A program made the position numbers and the translations under genes. From QZKY01 sp963666295 (GTDB lineage: Bacteria > Pseudomonadota > Gammaproteobacteria > Burkholderiales > Burkholderiaceae_D), in contig OY762707.1 of the NCBI GenBank assembly GCA_963666295.1, forward strand, positions 1,426,001-1,490,000: 64,000 nucleotides of DNA. The letters run 5' to 3'. Numbering within the stretch: the first letter of the stretch is position 1; each line of letters starts with the position of its first letter. Positions 52,480 through 60,741 of this stretch are shown here, piece after piece. A model generated the notes under the pieces. The model had not been told where the DNA came from. It was given only the letters and a program-made list of their open reading frames with translations, and ran no database searches.

Positions 52480-52965
52480 ATGCTGCAACGAACTTATTTA
52501 TTGCATGAAGAAGCAGGCACGATGGCGCTTGGCGCATCGTTGGCGCGCGTGCTGGTGCCGGGTCTGGTGATTTACCTTCAGGGCGATCTGGGGGCGGGCA
52601 AGACAACGTTGACCCGGTCACTGCTTCATGCAGCAGGCTATGAAGGACACGTTAAAAGCCCCACCTATACGTTGCTCGAGCCCTATGAAGTCGAGATCGG
52701 CGGACAGAAAGTCGACCTGTTTCACTTCGACCTCTACCGCATGAAAACCCCGGAAGAATTTCTGGAAGCGGGTTTTAGGGAGCATTTTGACGGCGATGGT
52801 ATCTGTATTGTTGAATGGCCGGAAAATGGCGATTTGGTGTTGCCGCCGCCTGATATTGACGCGACTTTGACGGCCGAAGGCGAAGGCCGTAAGATACGAC
52901 TCGTTGGGTTGACCGATAAAGGGGTGGCATGTCTCCAACAACTCGATTTCATTCCGAATCTGTGA
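52480..52965 (+). CDS. tsaE: tRNA threonylcarbamoyladenosine biosynthesis ATPase TsaE
   Basis: 161 residues. TsaE works with TsaB and TsaD to make t6A in tRNAs that read ANN codons. Walker A is GDLGAGKTTLTR. SPTYTLLEPYEV, FHFDLYRM and IVEWPEN are family-typical. ATG at 52480. The next gene, amiC, starts 37 nt inside tsaE, a common arrangement. Confidence 0.96.
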   Translation: MLQRTYLLHEEAGTMALGASLARVLVPGLVIYLQGDLGAGKTTLTRSLLHAAGYEGHVKSPTYTLLEPYEVEIGGQKVDLFHFDLYRMKTPEEFLEAGFREHFDGDGICIVEWPENGDLVLPPPDIDATLTAEGEGRKIRLVGLTDKGVACLQQLDFIPNL

Positions 52966-54230
52966 TCGGCACCAAGAGTGGCGTCACGCGTCGCACGGTG
53001 TTGCAAGCTGGCGGTGCCCTGCTGATTTCCGTTGTTTCTTCTTCGGCGCTTCCCGGACTTGCGTGGGCGGCGCAAACCCTCAATGTGCGCATCTGGCCGG
53101 CCGAGGACTACACGCGCGTCACGCTGGAAAACAGTAGCAAGCTCAACGCAAACTATTTCACACTGGACAGTCCGGCGCGGCTGGTTGTTGACATTGAAGG
53201 GCTTGAGCTGACGCCAGCGCTTAAGGAGCTGATGACAAAGGTTCAGGCGGGTGATCCTTATGTGAAGGGCGTGCGTGTTGGCCAGAACCAGTCGAATGTG
53301 GTGCGCCTCGTTTTTGATCTGAAGGAAAAAGTCAGCCCGCAGGTTTTTGCGCTGGAGCCGGTTGGATCGTATCAGCATCGGCTGGTGCTGGATTTATACC
53401 CGACCAACCCACGTGATCCGATTGCCGCTTTGCTGAAAGAGCAGGGCCTGGCTGGCGAGCAGACGCAGCAAGCCATGTCGGCACCGCAGCAGGAGGAAAG
53501 TCCGAAAGGGTCCGACATTCGGCGCATGACGACGATTGTTCTTGATCCCGGGCATGGTGGCGAAGATCCCGGTGCCATTGGTCGGCGGGGCAGTCGTGAA
53601 AAAGATGTGGTGTTATCGATCGCGCGGCGGCTTAAGCAACGGATTGAGCTTGAGCCAAATATGCGTGTTTTCATGACGCGCGACGCCGATTTCTTTGTGC
53701 CGCTGTACAAGCGCGTAGCAAAAGCCCGGCGCGCTCAAGCTGATTTGTTCATATCCATTCATGCAGACGCATTTATCAAGCCGACTGCACGTGGGGCCTC
53801 CGTGTTTGCCCTGTCCGAGCGCGGCGCATCGTCAGCAGCGGCGCGCTGGCTGGCAAAGAAGGAAAATGATGCCGACCTGATCGGTGGCGCCAACCTGAAA
53901 AATCACGGGCATCAGGTTGCCAGCGTCTTGCTTGATTTGTCGACTGATGCGCAAATCAAGGATAGTCTCAAGGTCGGGGGGGCGGTCTTAAGCGAAATCG
54001 GCGGCATTAATGAGTTACATAAGCAGTTGGTCGAGCAGGCGGGGTTTGCAGTGCTGAAAGCGCCCGATATTCCCAGTATCCTGATTGAAACAGCCTTTAT
54101 TTCCAATCCGGAAGAAGAAAAAAAACTCAACAGCAGTCGTTATCAGGAGGAGATTGCCAGCGCTGTGCTGAAAGGTATCAAGCGCTATTTCGCTCAGAAT
54201 CCGCCAATGGCCAAAAATCGAATGGTTTGA
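52929..54230 (+). CDS. amiC: N-acetylmuramoyl-L-alanine amidase AmiC, Tat-exported
   Basis: 433 residues. A twin-arginine signal (TRRTVLQ, R21-R22) precedes a hydrophobic stretch ending LAWA, so export is by Tat, as for E. coli AmiC. An N-terminal AMIN domain (about 50-160) targets the septum. The zinc amidase domain begins DPGHGGEDPGAIG (H209), has Glu224 and the second histidine in SIHADAF, and the final catalytic Glu lies in ILIETAFISNPEEE. The ribosome site AAAGGGG lies inside tsaE. Confidence 0.96.
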   Translation: MSPTTRFHSESVIGTKSGVTRRTVLQAGGALLISVVSSSALPGLAWAAQTLNVRIWPAEDYTRVTLENSSKLNANYFTLDSPARLVVDIEGLELTPALKELMTKVQAGDPYVKGVRVGQNQSNVVRLVFDLKEKVSPQVFALEPVGSYQHRLVLDLYPTNPRDPIAALLKEQGLAGEQTQQAMSAPQQEESPKGSDIRRMTTIVLDPGHGGEDPGAIGRRGSREKDVVLSIARRLKQRIELEPNMRVFMTRDADFFVPLYKRVAKARRAQADLFISIHADAFIKPTARGASVFALSERGASSAAARWLAKKENDADLIGGANLKNHGHQVASVLLDLSTDAQIKDSLKVGGAVLSEIGGINELHKQLVEQAGFAVLKAPDIPSILIETAFISNPEEEKKLNSSRYQEEIASAVLKGIKRYFAQNPPMAKNRMV

Positions 54231-54299
54231 TTGCCGAGGTGCGCGCCAGAACGTATGGCATTCAGGTAAAATGCGAACCTGCCTGATGGCACATCAAAT

Positions 54300-54346
54300 G
54301 CGCTCGTAGCTCAATGGATAGAGTACTGCCCTCCGAAGGCACGGGT
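54300..54346 (+). pseudogene. Duplicated 5' half of tRNA-Arg(CCG)
   Basis: The first 42 nt, from GCGCTCGTAGCTC to the anticodon stem end GGCA, are identical to the complete tRNA at 54405; after one mismatch, GGGT also matches. The T-arm and acceptor 3' half are missing. A further fragment, GAGTACTGCCCT, recurs at 54371-54382 between the two. This looks like a scar of site-specific recombination or tandem slippage at the anticodon stem. Confidence 0.85.
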
Positions 54347-54404
54347 CATTCTGATTTTGAAGCGATTTTTGAGTACTGCCCTGATTTAAGTTTCACACCA
54401 CAAA

Positions 54405-54480
54405 GCGCTCGTAGCTCAATGGATAGAGTACTGCCCTCCGAAGGCAGGGGTTGCTGGTTCGATCCCAGCCGAGCGCGCCA
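54405..54480 (+). tRNA. tRNA-Arg (anticodon CCG)
   Basis: The acceptor GCGCTCG pairs with CGAGCGC. The anticodon stem CTGCC/GGCAG holds loop CTCCGAA with anticodon CCG. The T-arm is GCTGG TTCGATC CCAGC, and CCA is encoded at 54478-54480. It starts 105 bp after the partial copy and marks the left edge of accessory DNA, so it is a probable integration target. Confidence 0.95.
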
Positions 54481-54920
54481 GCTCCTTGATATACAGGGAG
54501 TTTTTAAAACACCCCTATCAAAATACATCAAAATCTTGCTTATTATCTACGGCGGGCAGACCTCGTTTTTTGTGGGCTGCAAATTCCCTTGGTCACTGAG
54601 AGCAGTCATCACAAAATTTGTAGCAAAATCCCCGTAGCCAAACGGTGACGATTCTGTGACTTTTTTGTGACTATGGAATTTTGGAATGCGCCGAGATGGA
54701 CGCTCTTTGATTACTGCCCTTGGTGACCTGAGATAAGACCCATATTTTTGCGACATTGTTTATGTCACTTTTTAATACAAAATCAGCACATAGTGACCGG
54801 CAGTAGTTCGGTCAAACCGGACGTTGGCAACTGCAACCATCAAGGACTACTCCCACCAAAAAGCGGACAGTGTTAAAAAGTTTACGAACTTATCAAAAAA
54901 ATCAAGGTGTGGAGTGTTTG
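54481..54920. other. Gene-free region rich in GTGAC repeats
   Basis: No convincing gene in 440 nt. GTGAC or its complement occurs seven times between 54592 and 54797: GTCAC 54592; GTGAC 54645, 54656, 54667 (spaced exactly 11 nt); GTGAC 54723; GTCAC 54764; GTGAC 54793. Base composition is A/T-rich. Repeats spaced by one helical turn suit integrase-arm, excisionase or repressor binding. The frame at 54547-54756 has no ribosome site or family resemblance and is not called. Confidence 0.45.
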
Positions 54921-56951
54921 TCATGTGCCAATTTCACCTTCGCCATGTGTGACTACTCTATCTGCAGCCCAACTGCTGATCGCCATGTGTTTGACATCAT
55001 CGAACTCTGTGGCGGGGATAGATGCCAAGATTGACTCTTCTACTGGATCGTCATGGTAGATGTAGAGGCGCGATAGTAGCTGTGGAAACGGTAGCGATGC
55101 TTCGCCGAAGTTTTCACCGCATCCATGGGTTGAGACGACCACATCATGCCCCCAGTCCTGGCCGCTGTCGTTGTTTGGGTTGTAAAAATATACACGCATC
55201 ACCCCATGTTGGTCGGCGACAACACGTAGCAGCGTGATAGCGTGCCAGCCAATAAATGCTCCAGTACTATCAGTGACGGCGAGTCCCGCTGGTTGCGGGT
55301 GAATCACCGGCTGATTGCCGTTGTAGTGCGGGTGATAGCTGCCATAGAAGTTGCGTATGAAGGTGTCATAGTCTTTTAACTTTCCGCTACCTACATCAAC
55401 GGCGATCATGAACTTGCGGCCGACCCACCAGCCGTGCAGTTCTGGATTGATCCAGCGATGCGGATCGTCGCCACGGCCGGCACATCGCTTTCCCATCTCG
55501 TTGTAGATGTGCTCCAAATGTGGAACGACAATGACGGACACGGGATCGGTATCGAGTGGAAGTGGGGCGGTACGTGTTGCCATGATCTCACTCGACGAAA
55601 TCGGCTCACCTTCGAAGTGCATAAGAATGGAATCAAAGCGCGCGGCATGTGCGATGCTGTGCAGCAGGAAATCTGGATCATTCCATGACCACATCGACAG
55701 GGCACGAGCTGACTGACAGGTGGGATTGTTCCCCTGACCAATTCCGAGAGGCTGTCCCAGCAGGGAGATCACACCTGCGAGAAGAAACGCGCGCGGTGGT
55801 TGTGCCTCACCAAAGGCTGCTGACAGGGACTGAACAGTTTGCGCTGATAGTCGCAAGCCGATCTGCCGCCATAGCCCTGGTGCAATAGGAGGCATATGCA
55901 AAATCCCTCGGTCAAGCAGCAATGCCAGACCATAGATCGCCTGCGCCGTTTCCGGATGAATCGCATCTTCAATCAGTCGACAAACGAGATCTCCGTGATT
56001 TCGCAATACATCGATGCCGGTGCTGCCGAGCCCGAGTGAATCTGCAATGAGTTCGCGACGCTGATTCATGAGCAACCACCGCAGAAACACAGCGTGATAG
56101 TCAGACACCAGACCGATGTCATGCATCGCTCGTGCCAGACCACTGGCTTCTTGCTGCAAGCCAGGAAGATCCATTCCGTTGAGTCGAGTCGTATATTCCT
56201 CCAGCCCGGGATCGCCACGGGAACCATGCGTTGGCGCAAACAACGCACTGACCAGACGATCGGCGCCAAGCCTTGCCTCGCCGATCTCACCCGTCTCATG
56301 CGCTAGGCTCAGTGCGATCTGCGTCACCATTGTCTTGACATATCCGACCTGTATCGGCCGCTGAGCCAGAATGCGCCAGATCTCATCGATCAAGCTGCCA
56401 AGGATATCTTTGAGCCCAATATGTGCGAGCAAATACTGATGCAAGTCCGCAACCGATTGGCCCAGGCGGCCCAGACGTGTCCGTTCTGCTTCATGTTGGC
56501 CGTGAAACAGGCGGTGTAGATTCAGAGCCAGCACTTGTGTCAGAAAGAGCCGTGCTTGCTCCGCTGAAATATCCGGGTTGTCGCCATGGCCTTGAGCGAT
56601 AGCCAGCAATCGCAACTCGCTAAGGCACTCAAGCGTGACCGTCGCCGGTTCACCGTGTTGCAGCGTATAAGCGACCAGATTGGGTTGCAACGTAGACGGC
56701 GTGTCCCAGTCTGTGCCATAAAATACACCGGCCGCATCGAAACGTGGTGCCAATGCGTAGAGCTGCGGCACACTGTCCGGCTCGACCAGAAGTCGCTGTG
56801 CCAGTTCCAGCACTGGACCTTGAAAATTCAGCTTTGCCATCGGCGCCGCCACCTCCAGTCGCTCCAGAGCGCGAACCAGTTTTTCTTCAATGTTCTGGCT
56901 CTTTGCTGGCGTGGACTGAGGCGGCGTGGCTGCTGTGGCGAGATTAGACAT
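54921..56951 (-). CDS. Large protein with papain-like Cys/His/Asn C-terminal half, partner of the ATP-grasp ligase
   Basis: 676 residues from ATG at 56951, overlapping the ligase stop by 8 nt; a TTG at 56960 is an alternative. The first 390 residues are helical, with no motif I recognise. The C-terminal half resembles a cysteine peptidase or amidotransferase: C412 in QGNNPTCQSARALSMW, H570 in AFIGWHAITLLRV, and N591/N593 in VYFYNPNNDSGQDWG, in the same order as papain-fold enzymes. No signal peptide or membrane helix is seen. Coupled translation implies a joint pathway. This function is inference; the catalytic order is what I see. Confidence 0.75.
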   Translation of the reverse strand: MSNLATAATPPQSTPAKSQNIEEKLVRALERLEVAAPMAKLNFQGPVLELAQRLLVEPDSVPQLYALAPRFDAAGVFYGTDWDTPSTLQPNLVAYTLQHGEPATVTLECLSELRLLAIAQGHGDNPDISAEQARLFLTQVLALNLHRLFHGQHEAERTRLGRLGQSVADLHQYLLAHIGLKDILGSLIDEIWRILAQRPIQVGYVKTMVTQIALSLAHETGEIGEARLGADRLVSALFAPTHGSRGDPGLEEYTTRLNGMDLPGLQQEASGLARAMHDIGLVSDYHAVFLRWLLMNQRRELIADSLGLGSTGIDVLRNHGDLVCRLIEDAIHPETAQAIYGLALLLDRGILHMPPIAPGLWRQIGLRLSAQTVQSLSAAFGEAQPPRAFLLAGVISLLGQPLGIGQGNNPTCQSARALSMWSWNDPDFLLHSIAHAARFDSILMHFEGEPISSSEIMATRTAPLPLDTDPVSVIVVPHLEHIYNEMGKRCAGRGDDPHRWINPELHGWWVGRKFMIAVDVGSGKLKDYDTFIRNFYGSYHPHYNGNQPVIHPQPAGLAVTDSTGAFIGWHAITLLRVVADQHGVMRVYFYNPNNDSGQDWGHDVVVSTHGCGENFGEASLPFPQLLSRLYIYHDDPVEESILASIPATEFDDVKHMAISSWAADRVVTHGEGEIGT

Positions 56952-58230
56952 AGAAGTCAATTTCTTCCTGTCTCTTCAGCAACTCCCGCATGCGGTCTGG
57001 GTCGTCACCGAAGAAATATATCAGGCCCCAATGGGTGCCGAATGCGGTACGTTTCGTCACGATCTGTTCTGCCGGTGCGACCAGTTCATGGTATTCGAAG
57101 TACTCGTGATCGGCTGTCTCAGGCGGAATCTCAAGCTTGCTGACTACACGCAGACGCGGATAGACACCGAAGCATCCTGCGAAACCCTTGGCATCAATTA
57201 CTTCGCGCGGGAAGAATGCTTCAATCTCCTTTTCAGTGGTTTTGGGATCAAACATCAGCACCATCCCCTGATAGGCGTTGAAACCGTACACTTGCTCGAG
57301 CAACTCGAATACCTTGAAGCCAGGCGGACGATAGGCAACCTCACCGAAATACATCTGGCCGTCATTGGTGACAAAGTACTCGGGATGAATGAAGCCGAAA
57401 TCGATATCAAAGGCGTCAATCAGCTTCTCTATTTCCTGTATCAAGCGTGGACGCCATCGCTCAAGCTCTGGCGATGCAGGCACAAACACCGAGTAACCGA
57501 GCGTCACGTATTGGGAGATATTGAGGAAGCGGATCTTGCGATCGTGAATCCACGCTTCGACTCCGAACTCCCAGCCATCGAGATGGCTTTCCAGCAGTGC
57601 AGGAAACTCTTCGGGCGCTATCGCATCGACATCTTCAGCTGTTCGAATTACGCGGTGCCCAAGGCATCCTGCCTTGTCGAATGCTTTCAGATGAACGGGA
57701 TCGTTGGGGTCACCATCAAGCTTGAGCAATGCCTGATTGACGCGCACCAGAAAGCGCATCACATCGTCTTTGTCGCGCGCTTCCTCGAAGATGCCAACTC
57801 GAATGCCGCCAAGCTGTGCGCGGCGCTTCATCAACGCCTTGTCACGGAACGACATTGCCTGCCCCAGCAAGCGCGGCTTGCCAAGAAGCAAGGCGTTGAT
57901 CTTGCCTGCCCACTCTACCGTTTCCTCGTACAGTGGAATTGCGACATCGACGCCCATGTCCTGGAGGAGATAAGCAAGATCCATTGATTGCTCATTTAAC
58001 TGATCAAAGTTCCAGGATATAAACGGGATGTTGTGCTCTGTTGCGTATTCTTCAGCCCAATCCGGGGCGACGATGACATAGCGACGATCGAAGCGCTCAA
58101 CGGCATCAATGGCATTCAGACTCCAGCCAAGTATCGCCACGTAGCCCTTTTCAGGGTTTTTCCCGGTCTGATTGAATTTCTTCTCTGCCATGACCATGCC
58201 AGCCTCGATTCCTTTAATCTTATCTGTCAT
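56944..58230 (-). CDS. ATP-grasp carboxylate-amine ligase-like protein
   Basis: 428 residues, ATG at 58230 with GAGG 6 nt upstream. The N-terminal Rossmann-like pre-ATP-grasp domain starts YVAILGWSLNAIDAVERF. The nucleotide-binding lysine is likely K182 in HLKAFDKAGCLGH. Metal-binding acids are E284 (HPEYFV) and E297 in GEVAYRPPG, an ExxxRxxG variant of the usual ExNxR. Such enzymes join a carboxylate to an amine via an acyl-phosphate; BtrJ- or PGM1-like amino acid and peptide ligases have a similar tail. It is the first gene of a two-gene operon. Substrate and product are unknown. Confidence 0.82.
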   Translation of the reverse strand: MTDKIKGIEAGMVMAEKKFNQTGKNPEKGYVAILGWSLNAIDAVERFDRRYVIVAPDWAEEYATEHNIPFISWNFDQLNEQSMDLAYLLQDMGVDVAIPLYEETVEWAGKINALLLGKPRLLGQAMSFRDKALMKRRAQLGGIRVGIFEEARDKDDVMRFLVRVNQALLKLDGDPNDPVHLKAFDKAGCLGHRVIRTAEDVDAIAPEEFPALLESHLDGWEFGVEAWIHDRKIRFLNISQYVTLGYSVFVPASPELERWRPRLIQEIEKLIDAFDIDFGFIHPEYFVTNDGQMYFGEVAYRPPGFKVFELLEQVYGFNAYQGMVLMFDPKTTEKEIEAFFPREVIDAKGFAGCFGVYPRLRVVSKLEIPPETADHEYFEYHELVAPAEQIVTKRTAFGTHWGLIYFFGDDPDRMRELLKRQEEIDFYV

Positions 58231-58884
58231 TTCAACCTCACTTTCTTTAACTTTTCTGAATCCACCCAGCTAGTGTTGCCGAGCATGAACAATTGAAAAC
58301 TTTGCTCTTTGAGTATCTAGGCTTTTTGAATGGCAGTCAAATTGAGGGCTCAACGACAGGATTCGAGTATTGACTCATCCAGTCTTTTTGCTAGTGGCAT
58401 AAGAATGCGCCCCAGATCAATAGCGAATTGGCGATATTGGCAGAATTACGTGCAGATTAGGCGTGATAAGTCGCGCCAAATCTACTTTATGGCATGACGG
58501 CTTTGAGGTGCGGAAGCTGCCTTTGAGAACAACGACGATCAATGATCGGTTTGGCCGAATTATTGCCTGTCACTACCCAAATCTGACAATGAAAAACAAC
58601 CAAGCCAGCCTCACACACTCATTAAACATCACGTGCAGAGATCCATTGGCAGTCTCCCAAAAGAATGGCTTTTTTGATTCGCGAATGTATGGCTGTTTCA
58701 GTATGCGAGCATACGGTCGGTTTGTAATGCGAAACCATGACTGGTTTGGCATAAGAATTGGTGGCCTTTCTTATGCGAATACGCAACTGTGAAAAAAAGC
58801 CATTTGCACAGAAAAATTTACAGTCTCGAGGTGTTGCGCACCCACCAAACCCGGGGCGGCTCAATCAGATCAGTTCACATTTTC
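58231..58884. other. Non-coding region upstream of the ATP-grasp operon with repeated hairpins
   Basis: About 650 nt without a credible gene. It holds a GTATGC-GA-GCATAC palindrome (58701-58714) and a 9-bp perfect inverted repeat GCATAAGAA (58749-58757) / TTCTTATGC (58768-58776). GCATAAGAA also occurs near 58398. The element ATGCGA recurs near 58703, 58727 and 58774. Small open frames here (58463-58792 plus; 58622-58864 minus) lie antisense to one another and have no ribosome site or recognisable product. Promoter and operators of the minus-strand operon should lie here. Confidence 0.5.
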
Positions 58885-59118
58885 TCAATTTTCATCTGTG
58901 TCAGGAATGTGCTCAACCAGTTGCTCAATCCTACAGTTAAAGAAAGTGCATAGCTTATCCAGCACATCCGAAGTCGGGTTATACCCTCTGTGGTTGGCAA
59001 GCTTGGATAACGTCATGCGGTGAATGCCGGTAGCGCTGGCAATCTCCACCATCGTTATAACTCGTCCTTCGCGAAATTCTTTCTCGGCAACAAGTTCTTT
59101 GAACCTGAATCGCAGCAT
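58885..59118 (-). CDS. XRE-family helix-turn-helix regulator
   Basis: 77 residues with an HTH reading MVEIASATGIHRMTLSKLANHRGYNPTSDVLDKLC, followed by FFNCRIEQLVEHIPD. Short Cro/CI-like repressors of this style are common in prophages and integrative elements. It is divergent from the xis-int genes and probably represses them, and possibly itself, through the repeats at 59142-59190. ATG at 59118. Confidence 0.88.
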   Translation of the reverse strand: MLRFRFKELVAEKEFREGRVITMVEIASATGIHRMTLSKLANHRGYNPTSDVLDKLCTFFNCRIEQLVEHIPDTDEN

Positions 59119-59141
59119 TGTGTAAGCCTTTGATATTCATG

Positions 59142-59190
59142 TGATGCATAAAAACATCAAATGCAGTTGACTTTAGGCGTTTGATGCATA
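59142..59190. promoter_or_regulatory. Operator repeats in the xre/xis divergent region
   Basis: TGATGCATA occurs at 59142-59150 and again at 59182-59190, exactly 40 bp apart. The inverse element CATCAAA at 59155-59161 matches TTTGATG at 59180-59186. They overlap the xis-int promoter, as expected for repressor sites of the XRE protein. Confidence 0.5.
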
Positions 59191-59194
59191 TAAT
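59167..59194 (+). promoter_or_regulatory. Promoter of the xis-int operon
   Basis: TTGACT (59167-59172), 16-nt spacer, TATAAT (59189-59194). Near-consensus sigma-70 promoter, overlapped by the TGATGCATA repeat, so repression is likely. Confidence 0.75.
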
Positions 59195-59255
59195 GGGCTT
59201 TAAGTGATAAATAAAAGTATCACACGAACCCTGTAAGCGACCATTGGAGGTTAAC

Positions 59256-59486
59256 ATGAATACCACGTATCTCACAACCGAAGAACTATCGGCTGCAATC
59301 AAGTATGACCCTAGAACCATCAGGGAGCGCATGAAAGACAGCGTCCTGCTGGAAGGTGTCCACTACGTCCGCCCATTCGGCGGCCGCAAGATTCTTTATA
59401 TCTGGGAAGCTATTGAGCGTGACATGTACACGCCCTCTGGCGTGATCGGCATCCCCATGGCCAATGGAGGTGTCTGCCATGGGTAG
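59256..59486 (+). CDS. Excisionase-like small protein
   Basis: 76 residues from ATG at 59256, with GGAGG 6 nt upstream. The N-terminal TTEELSAAIKYDPRTIRERMKD is a MerR/Xis-like winged helix, followed by a GVHYVRPFGGRKILYIWEAIERD segment found in excisionase partners of DUF3596-type integrases. The stop lies 8 nt inside the integrase gene. It probably directs excision and supercoiling of the element. Confidence 0.82.
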   Translation: MNTTYLTTEELSAAIKYDPRTIRERMKDSVLLEGVHYVRPFGGRKILYIWEAIERDMYTPSGVIGIPMANGGVCHG

Positions 59487-60741
59487 CATTCAAGTCCGCA
59501 AAGAAACCGGATGCTTGATCATCGATTTCTACTATCTTGGCGTCAGGTGCCGTGAACAGACGGCACTCCCTGACACTCAGGCCAACCGGAAGAAGGTAGA
59601 AAAGCTAATTTCCAGGATTGAGGGAGATATCTCGCTTGGCACCTTTGAATACCGCCGATATTTTCCTGGAAGCAGAAACGCTGCCAAGTTCGAGCATGCA
59701 CCAAATGCGGAGAGAAATAGAACCGTTCAGGGAAGCCGTACAGCGCAACCTGCAACCCCATTGTTCCGAGACTTCGCCCAGACGTGGTTCGAGGAAAAGC
59801 AGGTGGAGTGGCGCAAAACATACAGCTCAATGATCCGCAATGACCTGGACAAACTCCTGCTCCCACGTTTTGGGGACAAGGAGGTCGGTCAGATCACGAA
59901 GGCTGATGTATTGTCTTATCGTGCAGAACTTGCCAAGACAACCGCGCGCGGAAAAACATCGTTAATTTCCAATCCGCGCATCAACAAGATACTGAATCCA
60001 CTGAGGCAAATCCTTAATGAGGCGGCAGATCGATTCGATTTTCGGTCTCCATGCCAGAACATTAAGCAACTCAAGGTTCGCAAAACGGACGTTCACCCTT
60101 TCACAATCGAAGAGGTGAAACAGATTATCAGCATGGTGCGCCCAGATTTCAAAAATTACTTCACAGTCAGGTTCTTCACTGGAATGCGCACAGGAGAAGT
60201 AGACGGCCTGAAGTGGAGGTTTGTAGATTTCGAGCGTCGTCTGATAATGATCCGTGAAACAATTGTCGCGGGCGCAGAGGAATACACCAAGAACGATGGT
60301 TCACAACGAGACATCCATATGTCACAACTGGTGTATGACGCACTAAAAGCACAGGAGAAAGCCACAAAAAATCGATCTGCGTTCGTTTTCTGCAATCGTA
60401 ACGGGATGCCGCTGGCTCATAAGAACGTTACTAATCGCGTCTGGTACCCGCTGCTGCGGTACCTAAACATTACACCGCGCCGACCCTACCAGTGTCGACA
60501 CACGGCTGCCACGCTATGGCTTGCCGCTGGTGAAAACCCACAATGGATCGCCATGCAGCTTGGACATACGACCACCGAGATGCTTTTCCGAGTGTATTCC
60601 AGGTTCGTGCCCAATCTCACACGCAAAGACGGTTCCGCCATGGAACGCCTGCTTATCAGCAAGATGAGCGGCGAAGAAACCCCTTACCAGAATAAAAATA
60701 TCATGCTTGAAGCATCTAATGAGGAGATTTCGCATGACTAA
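59479..60741 (+). CDS. Tyrosine-family integrase with DUF3596 arm-binding domain
   Basis: 420 residues from ATG at 59479 (GGAGG 8 nt upstream). The N-terminal arm-binding domain has GVRCREQTAL...NRKKVEKLISRIEGDISLG. The catalytic residues are R237 (TGMRTGEVDGLKW), K271, R340 in YQCRHTAAT (usual box II His replaced by Tyr, as in many phage integrases), H363 (LGHTTTEM) and Y373. It is likely to integrate the surrounding element at the tRNA-Arg gene, although it lies 5 kb from it, and no attachment repeat of the tRNA 3' end is visible in this window. Confidence 0.93.
   Translation: MGSIQVRKETGCLIIDFYYLGVRCREQTALPDTQANRKKVEKLISRIEGDISLGTFEYRRYFPGSRNAAKFEHAPNAERNRTVQGSRTAQPATPLFRDFAQTWFEEKQVEWRKTYSSMIRNDLDKLLLPRFGDKEVGQITKADVLSYRAELAKTTARGKTSLISNPRINKILNPLRQILNEAADRFDFRSPCQNIKQLKVRKTDVHPFTIEEVKQIISMVRPDFKNYFTVRFFTGMRTGEVDGLKWRFVDFERRLIMIRETIVAGAEEYTKNDGSQRDIHMSQLVYDALKAQEKATKNRSAFVFCNRNGMPLAHKNVTNRVWYPLLRYLNITPRRPYQCRHTAATLWLAAGENPQWIAMQLGHTTTEMLFRVYSRFVPNLTRKDGSAMERLLISKMSGEETPYQNKNIMLEASNEEISHD

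Noticed and set aside
54314..54637. Open frame covering the tRNA-Arg copies
   Set aside because: It is read through tRNA sequence and has no protein-like features.
56926..57987. Long plus-strand open frame of 353 codons inside the ATP-grasp gene
   Set aside because: It is antisense to a gene with clear ATP-grasp motifs and a good ribosome site; the frame is open only as a side effect of codon use.
58463..58864. Possible precursor-peptide genes upstream of the ATP-grasp gene
   Set aside because: The two open frames are antisense to each other, lack ribosome sites and show no leader/core pattern; a very short peptide gene could still have been missed.
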